Source: an uncultured Lachnospiraceae bacterium (GTDB taxonomy: Bacteria > Bacillota > Clostridia > Lachnospirales > Lachnospiraceae). Taken from it: 64,000 nt of DNA. The DNA lies in assembly GCA_947576945.1 (NCBI GenBank), contig CANPTH010000001.1, positions 1-64,000 on the forward strand, written 5' to 3'. Position numbers and translations under genes: made by a program. The number at the start of each line of letters is the position of its first letter. Position 1 is the stretch's first letter. The notes beneath the pieces were generated by a model, which saw only the letters and a program-made list of their open reading frames with translations, was not told where the DNA came from and did not search any database. Positions 45,033 to 54,665 of the stretch are shown here, piece by piece.

Positions 45033-46268
45033 ATGGCGGGATTAGAAGTTGCCGGCAGAAGATTCCGGACGGAGGCGGATTATCAAGCGGCTCTGCGGGA
45101 TCAGGCAAAGATTAACAGAATCAGGGCACAAGTCAATATGGAGCAGCCGGGAGAAGTGATCACACTGTACAGTGATATGCAGTCCGGAAAGTACCGCTTT
45201 GAGACGGCTGTCGGAAATGATTTTGATGATGAGATCTATGAGCTTGCGCAGGAGTTTAAGCGACAGGGGTATAACCGTGACAGCCGGCTTATGATCGAGA
45301 AAGAGAAGAGGGGACGGTTTGCCGGGCGGAAGAACGGCAGGTCAGAGGATAAGTCTGAAGAGGCGGCACGTAAGGACAGGAAACGTTCCGGGGTACGGGT
45401 AAACAGTTCACGCAGGGAGACGGTTCAGGAAGAACTGGATGAAGAAATGCGGAAGGAGGTCTTCCGTGAATTAAAGAAACGTGAGCGGCGCCGCAGACTG
45501 ACGGTTTTTTTGTGTTCGTTTGTTGCGATTGCATGTTTTGGCTATTTTGGGAGTTATTATTATTTTGCCGACAGGACAGAGACTGACTATGAGAATCTGG
45601 CACAGTTGAAAGGAAGCGGTACAAGGACGGGAACTCTTTTTCATCAGATTCACTATACGGAAGAAGAGGACATCGAACTGGAAGTGTTAGAAGAGTACCA
45701 GACTTTGTATAATAAGAACAAAAAGCTAATCGGATGGCTGAAAATTGACGATACAAATATAGATTATCCTGTGATGCAGACAGTTAACAATGAGTATTAT
45801 CTGGATCATAATTTCAATCAGGAGTATGATAAGAACGGAAGCCTTTTTCTGGATAAAGACTGCGATGTGGTACGGAGGAATACGAATCTGATCATATATG
45901 GGCATCATATGAAGTCCGGCAAAATGTTTGGTGGTTTAAATAAGTACAGCAGTGAAGAATATGCCAGGAAACATTCCATAATTCAGTTTGATACGATTTA
46001 TAAAAAGGGAACTTATGAGGTTATGTATGTGTTCCGTTCAAAAATATATAATGAGGAAGATGTGGTATTTAAATATTATAAATTTTTGGACGCTGCTTCT
46101 GAGAAGGAATTTGATTCCAATATGCAGGAGATGGAGGCACTCTCACTTTATGATACCGGTGTGAAGGCAAGCTACGGGGACGAATTGCTGACATTATCGA
46201 CTTGTGACAATTCCGAGACGGATGGAAGGTTTGTTGTGGTGGCAAAGAGAGTGAAAGAAGAAAATTGA
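45033..46268 (+). CDS. Class B sortase with long cytoplasmic N-terminus
   Basis: The 411-residue protein has about 155 charged cytoplasmic residues, one transmembrane helix (156-178) and an outer sortase domain with catalytic H291 (IIYGHHMK), C391 (LSTCDN) and R399 (GRFVVVAKR). YYLDHNF and GSLFLD are class B features. Sortase B enzymes are usually about 230 to 280 residues; the extension here is unusual. The two genes downstream encode proteins with PKTGD and PDTGD sorting motifs, which fit the S/PPxTG preference known for Clostridioides SrtB, so they are its likely substrates. Class B is well supported. Confidence 0.92.
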   Translation: MAGLEVAGRRFRTEADYQAALRDQAKINRIRAQVNMEQPGEVITLYSDMQSGKYRFETAVGNDFDDEIYELAQEFKRQGYNRDSRLMIEKEKRGRFAGRKNGRSEDKSEEAARKDRKRSGVRVNSSRRETVQEELDEEMRKEVFRELKKRERRRRLTVFLCSFVAIACFGYFGSYYYFADRTETDYENLAQLKGSGTRTGTLFHQIHYTEEEDIELEVLEEYQTLYNKNKKLIGWLKIDDTNIDYPVMQTVNNEYYLDHNFNQEYDKNGSLFLDKDCDVVRRNTNLIIYGHHMKSGKMFGGLNKYSSEEYARKHSIIQFDTIYKKGTYEVMYVFRSKIYNEEDVVFKYYKFLDAASEKEFDSNMQEMEALSLYDTGVKASYGDELLTLSTCDNSETDGRFVVVAKRVKEEN

Positions 46269-46318
46269 TCAGTTGCATTGACGATAGACAGAATGTGTAA
46301 GGGAATGAGGAAAAGACG

Positions 46319-49300
46319 ATGGCCAAAAAGACAGTATCGAAAAAATCCAGAAGAAGATTGAAGAAAACGGTGCGGAGAAGTATCGCTGCGATGCTGATGA
46401 TCACATCAATTGTTATCGCTGCGATTCCGGTGCCGGAGAACAGGGCTGCAGATGAACAGCCTGGCGGGACGACAGGCGGCGATGCCGGCATTCAGTATGA
46501 AGAGGCATCGAAAGCAGAAGGTGATTATGAAATTAATCCCGGGAAGACATTGAATGAGTACGCTGACAGTACGGATGACCAGCTGGAACAGGCGGTGAGA
46601 GATGACGAATTGATCCAGACGGAGATCGTGGTGAGAGACGGACAGTCGCTTGTGCTTACGTGGCAGTTCTTATATGAACCGATCAGCGCTAATTATGGCC
46701 GTCTGTGCAGGTATAATAATTATTTCCCGCGGGATGTCGTGAATCTTGGACTGCAGCCTAACGAGAGTTATTTTGCGGTTAAAGAAGCGGAATTTAACAA
46801 CTATTTTGGTGTTAATGGAGCAGAACCGAAGGACTGCGGTATCCAGTATATGGATAACCTGAGCCAGAGCAATCAGTTCTACCCGACCAATTCCATTACA
46901 TACAGCTATCTGGATTATGATTATGCCTCAGATGCTGTGATTCTGGATGAGAAGACGATAGCTTTCTTTGAGAAATATTTTGCGAGAGACTATGCTACAA
47001 AGACAGAGGAATTTAAGGCATATTACAAAGAGAAAGAGAACAACCCGTCTGTTCCCGTACCGGAGGATATGGTGAGGACGCCTTCCGAGCACCTGGACAG
47101 TAATCAGCGGATAGAGTTTTTCTGTGAGCATAATAATATCCTGAAAGGAACCAATTATAAATTAACGGTTGCTACGGATCAAAGACTGAACCAGCAGAAA
47201 TCATTGATCTATGTGGCATACAGTGATACGCCGTCGGCAGATCTGCCATATGGTTATGTGGATGTTGACGGATATCTTGTATTGTTGGATGTGCGTTACA
47301 TCAGTACCATCGGTGACAGGGCTTTCCAGAATGTTCAGAACGTTGGGCAGATTGATTTCTCGGATAAGGTACAGTATATCGGTGAAAGCGCATTTGAGAA
47401 TTCCGGTATTACCAGCGTTGTGATCGGTAATGCAGACATGATCGGCAACCGTGCTTTTTACGGTTGTCAGAAATTGACAACGGTAACCTTTACGGAGACG
47501 GCGGATACGAATACCATCGGTGCGGAGGCTTTCCGTATGTCCGGTATCAATACACCGTTGACGCTGCCTTGGACGATGAAGACGATCGGACACGGAGCTT
47601 TTTCGGATTGCCTTGGCCTGACTGAGGTCAGATTTGACGACAGGATCAGCGAGTGCAATATAGCAAAGTACGCTTTCTTTGGGGATACCAGACTGGCAAC
47701 GGTGAACTTTGGAACGGCTAAGATCAGGAATCTGGGCCGGGGCAGCTTTGCGGTTCCGACACCGAGCGGTGATGCTATGCAGACTTTCTCCTTCCCGAGT
47801 GAAGGGCTGGAGACGATGGATGAATATGTCCTCGCCAATCACAGGAACCTGGAAGAGGTGAACATACAGAATTTCACAAAGAAGATACCGGAATCCACTT
47901 TCTACAATTGTTTTGGCCTGAAGAAGGCGGTGTTCTCGGATAAATGCGGAGCGGCTTCTTTTGATCCCGGATTATTCAAGTATGTGACGAATGCGGATTT
48001 CTGTGTCTATGGACCGGAGTTATATGCTGACGGACCTGCATTCCCGAGAAGCAGCACATGGGAAGCTTTCAGGAATGACGGCAAAGGCATTCCTTATGTG
48101 TATGAGCGCGGCGGCAAGACTTACTATGAGATGGCGCTGGAGAGTGATGACGGTACCCGGTATCGTTATGCGGCCGGTAATGACGGGGAATTGATTTCCT
48201 GCGCATTGATCGATCCGGGCAGTACGAAAAGTGTTGATATTGTCATCCCGAGTAAAATAGGTAACTTTGATATTAAGAGCATTGGTTCGGAGTGTTTCTC
48301 AGATAAAGATCTGCGTGGTAAGATCAGGAGCATTACGATTCAGAACCGTTCTGTCAGCACGATAGCTGCCGGAGCTTTCAGGGATCTGCCGTTGTTGGAG
48401 AAAGTGCGGATCGGAGATTCTGTGACCAGCATCGGTGCGGATGCTTTCGCCGGATGTAACAGGCTGTATGACGTTTACTTTACGAAACCGGCGGCCGGTT
48501 ATGAGGCGCTGGCTATGGATGATACTGCTTTTGTGACTCATGGCAGCCAGCTTACTTTCCATGGAGATATCGTGGAGGGATATGCGCCTTTTGAGTGGGC
48601 TACGGACGTTGCGCATGTGTTGAAGGATCCTGACAACGTGAACCTGCCGGCGATCAATGTATGCTATCAGAGCCTGTGGGACAGTGAGAACGGCACACAT
48701 CTGACGGTAATGTGTGATAAGGAAGGCGTGGTAACGCTGTTGGATTATCCGAAGTTCAGTGATCTGAGCGAGGATAAGATCCAGTACGATGAAGAACTGC
48801 GGGATTACTGCAGGGATATGGAGAATTACTACTACTATACGGTTTATGATAACGGTGACGGCGTTGAGAAAATGCGCAGAGATTATGCGTATATCTGGAA
48901 TGCTTATCAAGAGGGAGAAGACAGTGTCACATTGCAGGACGGCACGATCATCCTGGAGGCAGATTATTCGTCGGCTCTTGATGAGCGGTACGGTCCCTGG
49001 ATCAATCCCAATTACTGTGAGCCGGGATTCTGGGGGAGCTATCTGTCCGGCGGCACTACGGCTTCTGCAAAGAGCAGTATAGCGGATCTTTTGTTTGAGC
49101 CGATTGTTGTGGAGGCTGCAGGAAAGAATCCGGTGCCTTACTTTACGGCGAATCCGTATAATTTCATGAATAATTATGACAGCTACCTCAACGATCCGGC
49201 GTATGAATCCTTCCCGGATTATAAGAAGGTACCTGATAAGGTATGGAATTTCATTAACGCTACGCAGGATATCTTCGTTCCGGCCGGTGTGGATTCCATG

Positions 49301-51646
49301 GACGTGAAGGCATATTACGAGGCCAACAGAGATAATTATGATACGTATATCACGAAGAAGAGACCTACGGAGAGCGACCGGATGTATCGTATCTCCACGA
49401 ATGGATCTGTTCCGGGATTGTTCAGCGGATATTACAAGGATTATGAGGATGGAGACTCCAGAGAACAGAATCCCAATGGTAACGATCACATTAAGAGTAT
49501 TACGCTTTCAACCGTAAAATCACTTCCGGATTATGCGTTTGACAATTGCGAGCAGTTAGAAAGAGTGTCACTGGGGAATATTGAACAGATGGGAGCGCTG
49601 CCATTCAGGGGCTGCACAAGTCTGACCAATGTGGCCGGCAATGAGAAATATCCGGCAGAGAACGGAATCATCTATGAGAAACAGGAGGGTGATCCTGCAA
49701 AGTATAAGATTATAGAATGTCTCCTGACGAGAGGCATGCAGGGAACCGGTGTAGAGGGACTGGAGAATATCAGCATCGGGCCTGAGTGGGACAGCAAGAT
49801 CAATGATGTGGTAGAGATCGCCGAGAGCGCTTTCGAGGAATGTAAAGGTATTTCCAATGTGCTCCTGTCAGGCGCAGAGGGATTGCAGACGATTCCTGAG
49901 AATGCCTTCAGAAATTGTGAAGAATTGATCAACGTAACGCTTCCGTCAAGCGTCAATAAGATCTGGGACGATGCTTTCAGCGGGGCGATGAATAACTGGA
50001 CGATCACGATACCCGGACGGGAAGTGGATATTTCTGATATTGCGTTTGATCCGAAAGAAAAGGTTACGATCTATACGTATGAGGATTCAGCGGCTTATCG
50101 TTATGCCAAGAGAAAGAATATTAAGGTCGAACTGCTGAATGCTTACCGGGTTATGTTCTATGATTATGACGGTACGCAGATTGGTGACACACAGACAGTA
50201 AAGAAAGAGGATGGCGGAAGAGCAGTGGAACCGGAAGAGGCGGCAGCATTGAAGGAGAAGGATCACAGGCCGGGATATACCTTTGACGGATGGCTGTCTG
50301 CAGAAGGAAAGACGCTTGCAGATGAGATCACGTCGGATCTGACCATCTTCATGGCACAGTATGTTGCCGATGGCAGTATGGTGAATGGTAAGTATGTGGT
50401 AGAGTTCCTTGACGGTATCGACGGGCGCAGGCTCAGTGGACGTAACTCGAACGAAGACGATGGTAAATATTATATAGAAGCGGGTACCAGTTTCAAAGAT
50501 GCCGGATGGGAGGCTCCTACTTACAATACTCATGACGGCTATAAGTTCAAGGAATGGAGTCAGAGCTGGACGGTAGATACCAAGATCGAATCCAATATGA
50601 CGGTCATCGCTCTGTATGCGGCAAATTCCGCCAACAGCAGTGGTGGTTCAACGAATACCAGTAAAAACAGCACGACGAGTAAGAACAGTTCAACAAGCAA
50701 TAACAGCAGTAATACCTCTTCGTCCAGTTCCAGTAGCTCGACCAGTACCAGTTCGACGACCTCAGGATCGTCATCCGCACCGACAATGTATACGGTAACG
50801 GTGGTGAACGGAAGCGGAAGCGGAAGTTATGCACAGGGGACTACGGTCGTGATCGCGGCGAATGAGCCTGCGGCGGGAATGGTGTTCCAGAAGTGGACGA
50901 CAGAATCCAATGGTGTAACGCTGGCCAGTGTAAGTATGCCGGCTACGACATTTACGATGCCTGCCGGTAACGTTACGGTAACTGCGAATTATGTTGCGGC
51001 GCCTGCGGCTGCGACAGCTCCTGCAGGTGGCGGAGGAAACGGTGGAAGCGGTAACGGAAACAGTGGTACGGGAAGTACCCGTGTTGATATCACGAAACCG
51101 GGGATATCCAACAAAGACCTTGCGGCAGCGAATGTCAACGGATCTACCGATAACTTTATCATTAAGATCACGGAGACCGATGAGGCGACAAAAGCTGTAT
51201 CAGATGCTTTGACAGGTAAATATGGCAGTCTGGATAACATCCTGTATTATGCGATGGATATCAGCCTGTATGATTCCACCGGTACGGTCAAGATTACGGA
51301 TACATCGGGTATTTCCGTAGATATTACCATCCCGATTCCGGATGCGCTGGTGGCTTATGGCGGTAATAATATGGCAGGGGCGGTTGTCAACGGCAACCAG
51401 TTAGAGAACCTGAATGAGAACTTCACGACGATAAACGGAGTTCCCTGTATCAGATTTACGGCGTCACATTTCTCGCCATACACGATCTACGTGGATACGG
51501 GTAATCTGACGGAAGGTCTGTTAGATGCAACGCCGAAGACAGGAGATCCGATACATCCGAAATGGTTCTTGTCTATAGGGCTGGCATGCTTATCGATCAT
51601 CTTGTTTATGAAGAGAGATAAGAGAGTCAAAGTGAAAACAGCATAA
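46319..51646 (+). CDS. BspA-type leucine-rich-repeat surface protein with sorting signal
   Basis: The 1775-residue protein has a twin-basic signal peptide (to about residue 42, SIAAMLMITSIVIAAIPVP) and a unique N-terminal domain. Several LRR_5 repeats of the form IGxxAFxxCxxLxxVxF follow in three blocks, then InlB-type repeats (FDGWLS, FKEWSQSW), and an Asn/Ser/Thr-rich linker coded near 50630-50780. A further InlB-like repeat (MVFQKWT) and a C-terminal pre-anchor domain come next. The end is TPKTGDPIHPKW, a hydrophobic helix and KRDKR, a sortase signal. It lies 50 bases after the sortase gene and 10 before the next, so one operon. BspA-type repeats often mediate adhesion. Confidence 0.92.
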   Translation: MAKKTVSKKSRRRLKKTVRRSIAAMLMITSIVIAAIPVPENRAADEQPGGTTGGDAGIQYEEASKAEGDYEINPGKTLNEYADSTDDQLEQAVRDDELIQTEIVVRDGQSLVLTWQFLYEPISANYGRLCRYNNYFPRDVVNLGLQPNESYFAVKEAEFNNYFGVNGAEPKDCGIQYMDNLSQSNQFYPTNSITYSYLDYDYASDAVILDEKTIAFFEKYFARDYATKTEEFKAYYKEKENNPSVPVPEDMVRTPSEHLDSNQRIEFFCEHNNILKGTNYKLTVATDQRLNQQKSLIYVAYSDTPSADLPYGYVDVDGYLVLLDVRYISTIGDRAFQNVQNVGQIDFSDKVQYIGESAFENSGITSVVIGNADMIGNRAFYGCQKLTTVTFTETADTNTIGAEAFRMSGINTPLTLPWTMKTIGHGAFSDCLGLTEVRFDDRISECNIAKYAFFGDTRLATVNFGTAKIRNLGRGSFAVPTPSGDAMQTFSFPSEGLETMDEYVLANHRNLEEVNIQNFTKKIPESTFYNCFGLKKAVFSDKCGAASFDPGLFKYVTNADFCVYGPELYADGPAFPRSSTWEAFRNDGKGIPYVYERGGKTYYEMALESDDGTRYRYAAGNDGELISCALIDPGSTKSVDIVIPSKIGNFDIKSIGSECFSDKDLRGKIRSITIQNRSVSTIAAGAFRDLPLLEKVRIGDSVTSIGADAFAGCNRLYDVYFTKPAAGYEALAMDDTAFVTHGSQLTFHGDIVEGYAPFEWATDVAHVLKDPDNVNLPAINVCYQSLWDSENGTHLTVMCDKEGVVTLLDYPKFSDLSEDKIQYDEELRDYCRDMENYYYYTVYDNGDGVEKMRRDYAYIWNAYQEGEDSVTLQDGTIILEADYSSALDERYGPWINPNYCEPGFWGSYLSGGTTASAKSSIADLLFEPIVVEAAGKNPVPYFTANPYNFMNNYDSYLNDPAYESFPDYKKVPDKVWNFINATQDIFVPAGVDSMDVKAYYEANRDNYDTYITKKRPTESDRMYRISTNGSVPGLFSGYYKDYEDGDSREQNPNGNDHIKSITLSTVKSLPDYAFDNCEQLERVSLGNIEQMGALPFRGCTSLTNVAGNEKYPAENGIIYEKQEGDPAKYKIIECLLTRGMQGTGVEGLENISIGPEWDSKINDVVEIAESAFEECKGISNVLLSGAEGLQTIPENAFRNCEELINVTLPSSVNKIWDDAFSGAMNNWTITIPGREVDISDIAFDPKEKVTIYTYEDSAAYRYAKRKNIKVELLNAYRVMFYDYDGTQIGDTQTVKKEDGGRAVEPEEAAALKEKDHRPGYTFDGWLSAEGKTLADEITSDLTIFMAQYVADGSMVNGKYVVEFLDGIDGRRLSGRNSNEDDGKYYIEAGTSFKDAGWEAPTYNTHDGYKFKEWSQSWTVDTKIESNMTVIALYAANSANSSGGSTNTSKNSTTSKNSSTSNNSSNTSSSSSSSSTSTSSTTSGSSSAPTMYTVTVVNGSGSGSYAQGTTVVIAANEPAAGMVFQKWTTESNGVTLASVSMPATTFTMPAGNVTVTANYVAAPAAATAPAGGGGNGGSGNGNSGTGSTRVDITKPGISNKDLAAANVNGSTDNFIIKITETDEATKAVSDALTGKYGSLDNILYYAMDISLYDSTGTVKITDTSGISVDITIPIPDALVAYGGNNMAGAVVNGNQLENLNENFTTINGVPCIRFTASHFSPYTIYVDTGNLTEGLLDATPKTGDPIHPKWFLSIGLACLSIILFMKRDKRVKVKTA

Positions 51647-51656
51647 AGGAAAATTT

Positions 51657-54530
51657 ATGGGTAAGATAATTAGAAATCTGATAGGTGTACTGTTTATCGT
51701 AACTGCGATCGCAGTAACACAGATCCCTGTATCAGATGTGGAAGCGGCTCCGACCGCTTCTGCATCTGATTTTCAGATGGACGGAACAACTTTAGTGAAG
51801 TACAATGGCACGTCTGAGAACGTGTCTGTTTCCAATTATGTAGAGAAGATCGAGGCTGAGGCGTTTGCGGGTAATGATACTGTCAGGAGCGTTACGATAG
51901 GCGATGCAGTGAAGAGTATTGGCGCAAGAGCTTTTTCAGGCTGTAAGAATCTCGAGAGTGTGACGATTCCGGACGCTGTTCAGTCGATCGGGACAGCGGC
52001 CTTCAGCGGCTGTCAGTCTTTGAAGGAAGTTACGGTAGGAACAGGGGTTACCAGTCTGGGGAACGGTGCATTTGCCGGAAACCACAGTCTGCAGAATGTT
52101 AAATTCAGCAGCAGCAATCCCAAATTTACCTGCGATGATGGGACAATCCTGAATAAGGACGGCAGAGATACGATCTATCAGGTTCTGGCCGGAAGGAAAG
52201 GCGACAGTTATTCGATGCCGTCTACGGTGAAAGCGATCAAACCTTATGCATTCTGGGGTGACTATAATCTGGAGAAGGTAAATATCAGCAGTAATGTAAA
52301 GGAAATACCGGCTTATGCATTTTCCAACTGCAGGAATCTGAAGAATGTGGAAATTCCCTATTCCGTTAAAAATATCGATATGAAGGCTTTTGAGGATTGT
52401 GTGAGAATTCGGAAGATCACGATGCCGTCTTCGGTGAGTACCATCCACAGTACGGCTTTTGACGGGTGTACAAAGCTGGAGATCAAAGCAGATGTGGGTT
52501 CGGCTGCTTATACCTTCGCACAGACATTGAAGCTGGAAGATATTGAAGTGTCGGAGTATGAGGAAGCGCCTGTCGCTGGCAGTGTCAGCGGGAATAACCT
52601 GCCGGAAGATGAAGACGGTGAAGAGAATAACGGTTCCGAGGAGAAGCCATCGCTGTCACCGGCTGATTATTATCATGAGGTATCTCACATGAATGCTATG
52701 GCAGAGGAAGAGGATTCGTCCGTCAAGGGTAAGACAAGAGTGCTTGGACAACAGGCTTATATTATGATTGATAATTCAACTGCTACCATCAATGTAGGCG
52801 GTACAGGGGAAACCATTGGCGGAGATCCTGCGGACGATGCGGAGCAGAATACAGATACCGTACCGGGGCTGGCCGGTTCTGAGGATGCTAAGGGCGGTTC
52901 CTTCCCGAAGTATACGATCGTTCGTAATAGTGAAGGTAAGCAGATCGTAGCAGCGCAGGCTTATTATGATGATGCGATGACATCTTATACGCTCCCGGAG
53001 GATATTGTCAGGATCGGTGAGTTTTCTTTTGCCAGGTCGGGATTGCAGTCAATGGTGATTCCGGATGGTGTGGAGGAAATCGGGTATGCCGCTTTCTATC
53101 ATTGCGATGATCTGGCGGAGGTTGTTATTCCGGACAGTGTACGAAAGATTGAGGCGTCTGCTTTTGAACAGACTGCATGGCTGTCGGACTGGAAACAGAA
53201 TGGCAGTGGAGATTATCTGATCGTGGGTGAAGGCGTCCTGTTGGCATATAAAGGAAATGGCGGTGAAGTTTCCATACCTTCAGGGGTTAAGAGCATCGGC
53301 GCTGAAGTTTTTAAAGACCGCAGTGATATTACATGCGTTAATCTGCCAGACAGTATAGAGGTAGTCGGCGAAGCGGCATTTGCCGGCTGCGGAAGTCTTA
53401 CTACAGTGAAAGGCGGCAATAATCTCAGGAAGATAAGTGACCGGGCATTTGCCGGCTGTCCGATCGCGGATCTGCATATTCCGGCGTCTGTTGAGGAAAT
53501 CGGGCTGCGGGCCTTTGACAGTACGGGTTCCTCAAAAGAGAGCGGGTGTGTGGTCTTTGAAGGAGAAGTCCTGCCGAAGGTTTCGTATGAGACGATGTCG
53601 ACGAAACTGTATCGGGATGATTATCGTGATATGGCATTGAAGGGCAGTCCGGTGGCAGTCATTCCGGAAGCAGTCAGCGATTTGACAGGTACGATCCTGG
53701 ATGACAGCAGGGCAGGCTTTGCAGGCGTTGTCTGTAAGATGACGAAGGAAGCGGCGGGCGGTGAAAGCGGTGTGCTGCAGATCGTTGCAAGGCAGGGAAG
53801 CGGTTCCGTGCCGGCAGTCGGAGAGACCTGCCAGATTGGCGGTGCGGATTATGTTCTGGAAGAGGGTGCGCAGATAGCTGTCAGTGGCGGGGAGTCTGCT
53901 GACGCTGCTGCAGAGACAGGGATTACGGTGCAGATCAGAAGTAATACTCTGCCTGACAGCGGAACTGCGGGCGCTGTCTTAGCGGGATCTGAGGACAGTT
54001 ATCTGATGACGATCGAAGACAGTGAGGATGCCAGACGTCAGATCGGTACTGTTTATAAGAAAATATATGGAAATACATTGCCGGCTAATCTTTGCGCCTA
54101 TGAGATCAACCTGACGGAAGAGGCTACAGGTGTACCGATCACCGGGCTTGGCAAAATGAGTGTAGATGTGACGATTCCACTGCCTGATGGAGTCGGGGAT
54201 GAGAACCTTCATGTAGTATGCCTTGATGCAGACGGACAGCTGGAAGAAGTGGAGAGCAGAGTGGCGGCATCAGACGGTATGGATGCTCTTACTTTTACGG
54301 CGAAGCATTTTTCTGCTTACGGTATATATAACTATGGTTCCGGAGGCAGCTCTGTGGCGGACGTAAAAGATGGTCAGGCTGTATTTGCATCGCTTGGTAA
54401 TAAGGATGATTCCCCGGATACAGGCGACAGGAGCATCCACCCGAAGTGGTTCTTCAGCGCAGGCCTTCTTTTTGCAGCGATGGCATTGTTCCTGTGGCGT
54501 GGGAACAGATGGAGCAGAAGGGTAAGATAA
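51657..54530 (+). CDS. Second BspA-type LRR surface protein with sorting signal
   Basis: The 957-residue protein has a signal peptide (to about residue 30), two blocks of LRR_5 repeats (GARAFSGCKNLESVTIPDAV type; coding about 51840-52490 and 52980-53520) separated by an acidic linker, and a C-terminal pre-anchor domain. The pre-anchor domain is similar in layout to the previous protein (SVDVTIPLPD against SVDITIPIPD, FTAKHFSAYGIY against FTASHFSPYTIY). It ends SPDTGDRSIHPKWFF, a hydrophobic helix and RGNRWSRR. The shared IHPKWF after the motif suggests the two were copied from one ancestor or are recognised together. A terminator follows at 54568-54608. Confidence 0.92.
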   Translation: MGKIIRNLIGVLFIVTAIAVTQIPVSDVEAAPTASASDFQMDGTTLVKYNGTSENVSVSNYVEKIEAEAFAGNDTVRSVTIGDAVKSIGARAFSGCKNLESVTIPDAVQSIGTAAFSGCQSLKEVTVGTGVTSLGNGAFAGNHSLQNVKFSSSNPKFTCDDGTILNKDGRDTIYQVLAGRKGDSYSMPSTVKAIKPYAFWGDYNLEKVNISSNVKEIPAYAFSNCRNLKNVEIPYSVKNIDMKAFEDCVRIRKITMPSSVSTIHSTAFDGCTKLEIKADVGSAAYTFAQTLKLEDIEVSEYEEAPVAGSVSGNNLPEDEDGEENNGSEEKPSLSPADYYHEVSHMNAMAEEEDSSVKGKTRVLGQQAYIMIDNSTATINVGGTGETIGGDPADDAEQNTDTVPGLAGSEDAKGGSFPKYTIVRNSEGKQIVAAQAYYDDAMTSYTLPEDIVRIGEFSFARSGLQSMVIPDGVEEIGYAAFYHCDDLAEVVIPDSVRKIEASAFEQTAWLSDWKQNGSGDYLIVGEGVLLAYKGNGGEVSIPSGVKSIGAEVFKDRSDITCVNLPDSIEVVGEAAFAGCGSLTTVKGGNNLRKISDRAFAGCPIADLHIPASVEEIGLRAFDSTGSSKESGCVVFEGEVLPKVSYETMSTKLYRDDYRDMALKGSPVAVIPEAVSDLTGTILDDSRAGFAGVVCKMTKEAAGGESGVLQIVARQGSGSVPAVGETCQIGGADYVLEEGAQIAVSGGESADAAAETGITVQIRSNTLPDSGTAGAVLAGSEDSYLMTIEDSEDARRQIGTVYKKIYGNTLPANLCAYEINLTEEATGVPITGLGKMSVDVTIPLPDGVGDENLHVVCLDADGQLEEVESRVAASDGMDALTFTAKHFSAYGIYNYGSGGSSVADVKDGQAVFASLGNKDDSPDTGDRSIHPKWFFSAGLLFAAMALFLWRGNRWSRRVR

Positions 54531-54567
54531 GCAGAAAATAAACAAAAATACAGTGCTGAACATGGAG

Positions 54568-54608
54568 AAACTCCCGGCATAGAATAAATCTATAGGCCGG
54601 GAGTTTTG
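54568..54608 (+). terminator. Terminator of sortase/LRR operon
   Basis: AAACTCCCGGC pairs with GCCGGGAGTTTT, a perfect 11-base stem with T-tail. Confidence 0.85.
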
Positions 54609-54665
54609 GTATGCTGCAGGACATTGGAATTTCCGGCGAAGTATTTTAATGTGCGGAGACCAGTG

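Noticed and set aside
48299-49489. A 396-codon minus-strand frame rich in Ile
   Set aside because: It is antisense to the LRR protein gene, whose repeats create long open antisense frames.
50640-50780. Possible CRISPR-like or tandem repeat
   Set aside because: The repetition is the Ser/Asn/Thr-rich coding linker of the LRR protein, without regular spacers.
54606-54665. Earlier TTG start for the S8 protease
   Set aside because: It falls inside the T-tail of the preceding terminator and has no ribosome binding site.
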